In this document: positions 5,371 through 7,093 of the stretch, piece after piece | How positions within the stretch are numbered: the first letter of the stretch is position 1 | Layout: the number at the start of each line of letters is the position of its first letter | Source of the DNA: an uncultured Collinsella sp. | GTDB taxonomy: Bacteria > Actinomycetota > Coriobacteriia > Coriobacteriales > Coriobacteriaceae | DNA: 7,093 nt | Direction of reading: 5' to 3' | Assembly: GCA_900543615.1 (NCBI GenBank) | Contig: UQSC01000092.1 | Location: forward strand, 1 to 7,093 | Program-made: the position numbers and the translations under genes | The notes under the pieces: generated by a model | Told to the model about the DNA's origin: nothing | What the model saw: the letters and a program-made list of their open reading frames with translations, nothing else | The model's database searches: none

Positions 5371-6549
5371 ATGAACGTACTTGTTGTCAACGCCGGCAGC
5401 TCAAGCCTCAAATATCAGCTTTTGGATACCGATACCCGCGAGGTTTTCGCCAAGGGCAACTGCGAGCGTATCGGATCGGACATGGGCATCTTTGGCCACT
5501 CCGAGAACGGTGGCGCTAAGCAGACCGAGGAGGTCCCTTTCCCCGATCATCGCTCTGCTATCGCTCGCGTGCTCGAGGAGCTCGAGAAGACCGACTTTAC
5601 GATCGATGGCATCGGCCACCGTATCGTTCAGGGTGGCTGGCACTTCGATGATTCCGCGGTCGTCGACGATGAGGTCATGGCTAAGATCCTTGAGGTGGCC
5701 CCGCTCGCTCCGCTGCACAATTACGGCGAGGCCGCAGCAATCGAATATTGCCGCGAGAAGTATCCTGAGCTGCCCAACGTGGCCGTCTTCGACACCTCGT
5801 TCCACATGACCATGCCCGAGGTCGCCTACACCTACGCGCTGCCCAAGGACGTGTGCGACAAGTACCACGTGCGCAAGTACGGCGCACACGGTACGAGCCA
5901 CCGCTACGAGTGGATGATGGCCAAGGAGATCCTGGGCTCGCGCTGCCACCGTCTGCTTTCGTGCCATCTGGGCAACGGTGCTTCGCTTGCCGCCATTGAG
6001 GACGGCGTGTGCCGCGATACCACGATGGGCCTCACGCCGCTTGACGGCCTGATGATGGGCACCCGTTGTGGTTCCATTGACCCGGCCACCGTGTGCTACC
6101 TGCAGCGCGAGGGCGGCTACAGCTATCAGGAAGTCGATGACATGATGAACAAGCAGTCTGGTCTGCTTGCCATCTCGGGCATCTCCAACGACGCCCGCGA
6201 CATCCGCACGCGCGCCTCCGAGGGCGACGAGCGCTGCCTGCTCGCCTTCGATATGTTCGCCTATAAGGCCATGCAGCAGGCCGGTTCCATGATTGCCTCC
6301 ATGGCGGGCGTGGATACCATCACCTTTACCGCCGGCATCGGCGAGAATGACTGGTCGATCCGCAAGGCCTTCTGCGACTGCTTTGAGTGGCTGGGCGTAC
6401 GCATCGACAACAACAAGAACCGCGAGGCCGTGGGCAACGGCCCGCAGGTCATCAGTGCCGCCGGTTCCGCCGTCACGGTCATGGTCATCCCCACCGACGA
6501 GGAATACATGATCGCCCACGACGTCGAGCGCCTGACCAAGAACAACTAA
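5371..6549 (+). CDS. ackA: Acetate kinase, second tandem copy
   Basis: This is a second full-length acetate kinase of 392 residues, the same reaction as the upstream copy and about 59% identical to it by hand alignment. It is closer to the family norm: NAGSSSLKY (S12 present), GHRIVQGGW (R84), LAPLHN (H116), FDTSFH (D141), YGAHGTSHRY (H173, H177), CHLGNGAS (H199, N202), TRCGSIDPA (R232), SNDARD (272-277), FTAGIGEN (319-326) and IPTDEE (E377). It still carries Q87, W90 and A172, where other acetate kinases usually have His, Glu and Phe. AAGGAG (5361-5366), 4 nt before the ATG, is a strong ribosome binding site, overlapped at its edge by the small palindrome TTGCA-C-TGCAA (5351-5361). The gene has its own upstream AT-rich patch and downstream terminator, and pta converges on it from the right. 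It is the likelier housekeeping kinase of the pair. Confidence 0.95.
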   Translation: MNVLVVNAGSSSLKYQLLDTDTREVFAKGNCERIGSDMGIFGHSENGGAKQTEEVPFPDHRSAIARVLEELEKTDFTIDGIGHRIVQGGWHFDDSAVVDDEVMAKILEVAPLAPLHNYGEAAAIEYCREKYPELPNVAVFDTSFHMTMPEVAYTYALPKDVCDKYHVRKYGAHGTSHRYEWMMAKEILGSRCHRLLSCHLGNGASLAAIEDGVCRDTTMGLTPLDGLMMGTRCGSIDPATVCYLQREGGYSYQEVDDMMNKQSGLLAISGISNDARDIRTRASEGDERCLLAFDMFAYKAMQQAGSMIASMAGVDTITFTAGIGENDWSIRKAFCDCFEWLGVRIDNNKNREAVGNGPQVISAAGSAVTVMVIPTDEEYMIAHDVERLTKNN

Positions 6550-6571
6550 CGCGCGCATTTGCAAGTAAACG

Positions 6572-6607
6572 AAAGGCCTCCAGAGCAACAGCTCCGGAGG
6601 CCTTTTT
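6572..6607 (+). terminator. Intrinsic terminator after the second ackA
   Basis: AAAGGCCTCC (6572-6581) pairs perfectly with GGAGGCCTTT (6596-6605). After one A/C mismatch, GAGC (6583-6586) pairs with GCTC (6591-6594) around an AACA loop. TTTTT (6603-6607) follows the GC-rich part. It starts 22 nt after the stop codon. AAA flanks the left side, so it could also stop - strand transcripts coming from pta. Confidence 0.9.
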
Positions 6608-6755
6608 ACTAGTAGGCGGAAATTCCAGTCCCAAAGTGATCACCGCCAGCAACGCCTGCACTTCCAGCAACGGAACCCGACCATTCAGATCCTCAGCTCC
6701 AGCTCGTAGCCAAGCCGCCGTCCACTCCAGATGCCCTGAATGCCACGTGACGGTA
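6608..6755. other. Unassigned intergenic segment
   Basis: About 150 nt between the ackA terminator and the large hairpin, with no gene I can support. On the - strand one frame stays open from 6769 down to 6485, running through the terminator and into the back of ackA. It has no ATG start, no ribosome binding site and poor third-position bias, so I do not call it. The + strand is C-rich with little T. It could be the remains of a gene, a small untranslated RNA or part of an intergenic repeat family. Confidence 0.4.
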
Positions 6756-6886
6756 GAAGGCAGCGCAGGTTAACCCCTGAAAACACTCCGCAGACCAGAA
6801 ACGCCCCCGTTCGTAGCTCCGAAGGAGCAGAACGGGGGCGTTTCATTGGTCGAGGACGTTTTCAGGGGTTAACCTGCGCTGCCTTC
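6756..6886. repeat. Large nested inverted repeat (131 nt hairpin)
   Basis: The outer arms are a perfect 29-bp inverted repeat, 6756-6784 and 6858-6886, each containing the palindrome GGTTAACC. Inside lie GACCA (6793-6797) with TGGTC (6847-6851), then GAAACGCCCCCGTTC (6798-6812) with its exact complement (6830-6844). At the tip GCTCC (6816-6820) pairs with GGAGC (6824-6828) around GAA. Only a short internal loop (6785-6792 with 6852-6857), a 2-nt bulge (6845-6846) and a few unpaired bases near the tip break the pairing. It ends 16 nt from the pta stop codon. No target-site duplication is seen at its edges. Confidence 0.85.
6798..6844. terminator. Probable bidirectional terminator core
   Basis: The inner GC-rich stem of the large hairpin has 15 perfect base pairs with the GCCCCCG/CGGGGGC core. 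Read on either strand the 3' arm ends in GTTTC, a short T-tract. It lies between convergent ackA and pta, where a two-way terminator is expected. The weak T-tract lowers confidence that it works as a classical intrinsic terminator. Confidence 0.6.
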
Positions 6887-6902
6887 GGCGGGGATATGTC
6901 TG

Positions 6903-7033
6903 CTACTCAGCCATCTGAGCCTGGACGGCGGTGATGGCCACGACACCCACGATGTCGTCGGCAGAGCAGCCGCGCGAAAGGTCGTTGACCGGCTTGGCGA
7001 TGCCCTGCAGGATGGGGCCGTAGGCGTCAGCAC
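6903..7033 (-). CDS. pta: Phosphate acetyltransferase, C-terminal fragment
   Basis: Pta transfers acetyl from acetyl-CoA to phosphate, giving the acetyl phosphate that AckA uses. Only the last 42 residues are present, reading ADAYGPILQGIAKPVNDLSR then GCSADDIVGVVAITAVQAQMAE and TAG. This is the characteristic C-terminus of the phosphotransacetylase domain: the G-P-x-x-x-G-x-x-K-P-V-N-D-L-S-R-G-C segment lies beside the substrate site, and VAITAVQAQ is the terminal helix. The upstream part is lost where the adapter begins at 7034. The gene runs towards ackA instead of preceding it, so pta and the kinases are convergent, separately promoted transcripts. The short piece cannot show whether the whole protein is a short single-domain Pta or a longer one with N-terminal regulatory domains. 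Confidence 0.93.
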
Positions 7034-7093
7034 CTGTATCTTATACACATCTCCGCGCCCACGAGACCGAGGCTGATCTCGTATGCCGTCTTC
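7034..7093 (-). other. Nextera i7-side adapter left in assembly
   Basis: This is synthetic sequence: the mosaic-end complement CTGTATCTTATACACATCT, then CCGCGCCCACGAGAC, index complement CGAGGCTG, and ATCTCGTATGCCGTCTTC from P7. Relative to the standard adapter, two bases differ (CTGTCTC reads CTGTATC; CCGAGCC reads CCGCGCC), as expected from low-quality read ends. The index is the same as at the left end. Confidence 0.98.

Noticed and set aside
6387..6773. + strand open frame running from inside the second ackA into the intergenic region
   Set aside because: It begins inside ackA out of frame and crosses a strong terminator, with low-complexity Ser/Arg/Ala-rich composition and no ribosome site.
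6756..6886. Insertion sequence or classical MITE
   Set aside because: There are terminal inverted repeats but no transposase, no visible target-site duplication at the borders and almost no interior beyond the hairpin. It is kept as an inverted repeat instead.
50..7033. CRISPR array, tRNA, rRNA, riboswitch or phage/defence cassette
   Set aside because: I saw no direct-repeat array, no cloverleaf-like segment, no rRNA signature and no defence, integrase or phage genes. All long open regions are explained by the genes listed.

Overview
This window is a short assembled contig of ordinary chromosomal DNA, bounded at both ends by Illumina Nextera (Tn5 tagmentation) adapter sequence (1-49 and 7034-7093). 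Only about 50-7033 is biological. High GC with strong G/C third positions in the conserved genes, the gene content and the protein style suggest a gut actinobacterium of the class Coriobacteriia, probably Collinsella or a close relative. That assignment is inference from sequence feel, not a database match.

Layout, left to right. Positions 50-1694 hold a housekeeping run on the + strand: the 3' part of xseA (exonuclease VII large subunit, cut by the adapter), xseB (small subunit), and a HIT-family HinT-like nucleotide hydrolase. Positions 1736-3907 hold a LysR-type regulator followed by a major facilitator superfamily (MFS) transporter. Both are visibly less GC-biased than their neighbours, and a pair of palindromes lies between them, so they look like a regulator/transporter accessory pair. 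Positions 4028-6549 hold two acetate kinase genes in tandem. They are about 59% identical by hand alignment, each 392 aa, and each is followed by its own intrinsic terminator. Positions 6550-6902 are a gene-free stretch with one terminator, about 150 nt of unassigned sequence, and a very large nested hairpin of about 131 nt that probably terminates transcription from both sides. Positions 6903-7033 on the - strand encode the last 42 residues of phosphate acetyltransferase (Pta), convergent with the kinases and cut by the right-hand adapter.

How the genes fit together. Pta converts acetyl-CoA to acetyl phosphate, and AckA converts that to acetate plus ATP. The right half is therefore the acetate-producing, ATP-yielding branch of fermentation, with the kinase duplicated and pta facing it instead of sharing a pta-ackA operon. 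The left half is DNA repair (ExoVII) and nucleotide housekeeping. The LysR/MFS pair may be a self-contained efflux or uptake unit; its ligand cannot be read from the sequence.

I do not see a previously undescribed multi-gene system. The points most worth a second look are the divergence of active-site residues in the two acetate kinases (shared departures in both, extra ones in the first), the large nested hairpin before pta, and the adapter contamination, which extends the apparent xseA reading frame with a false start.
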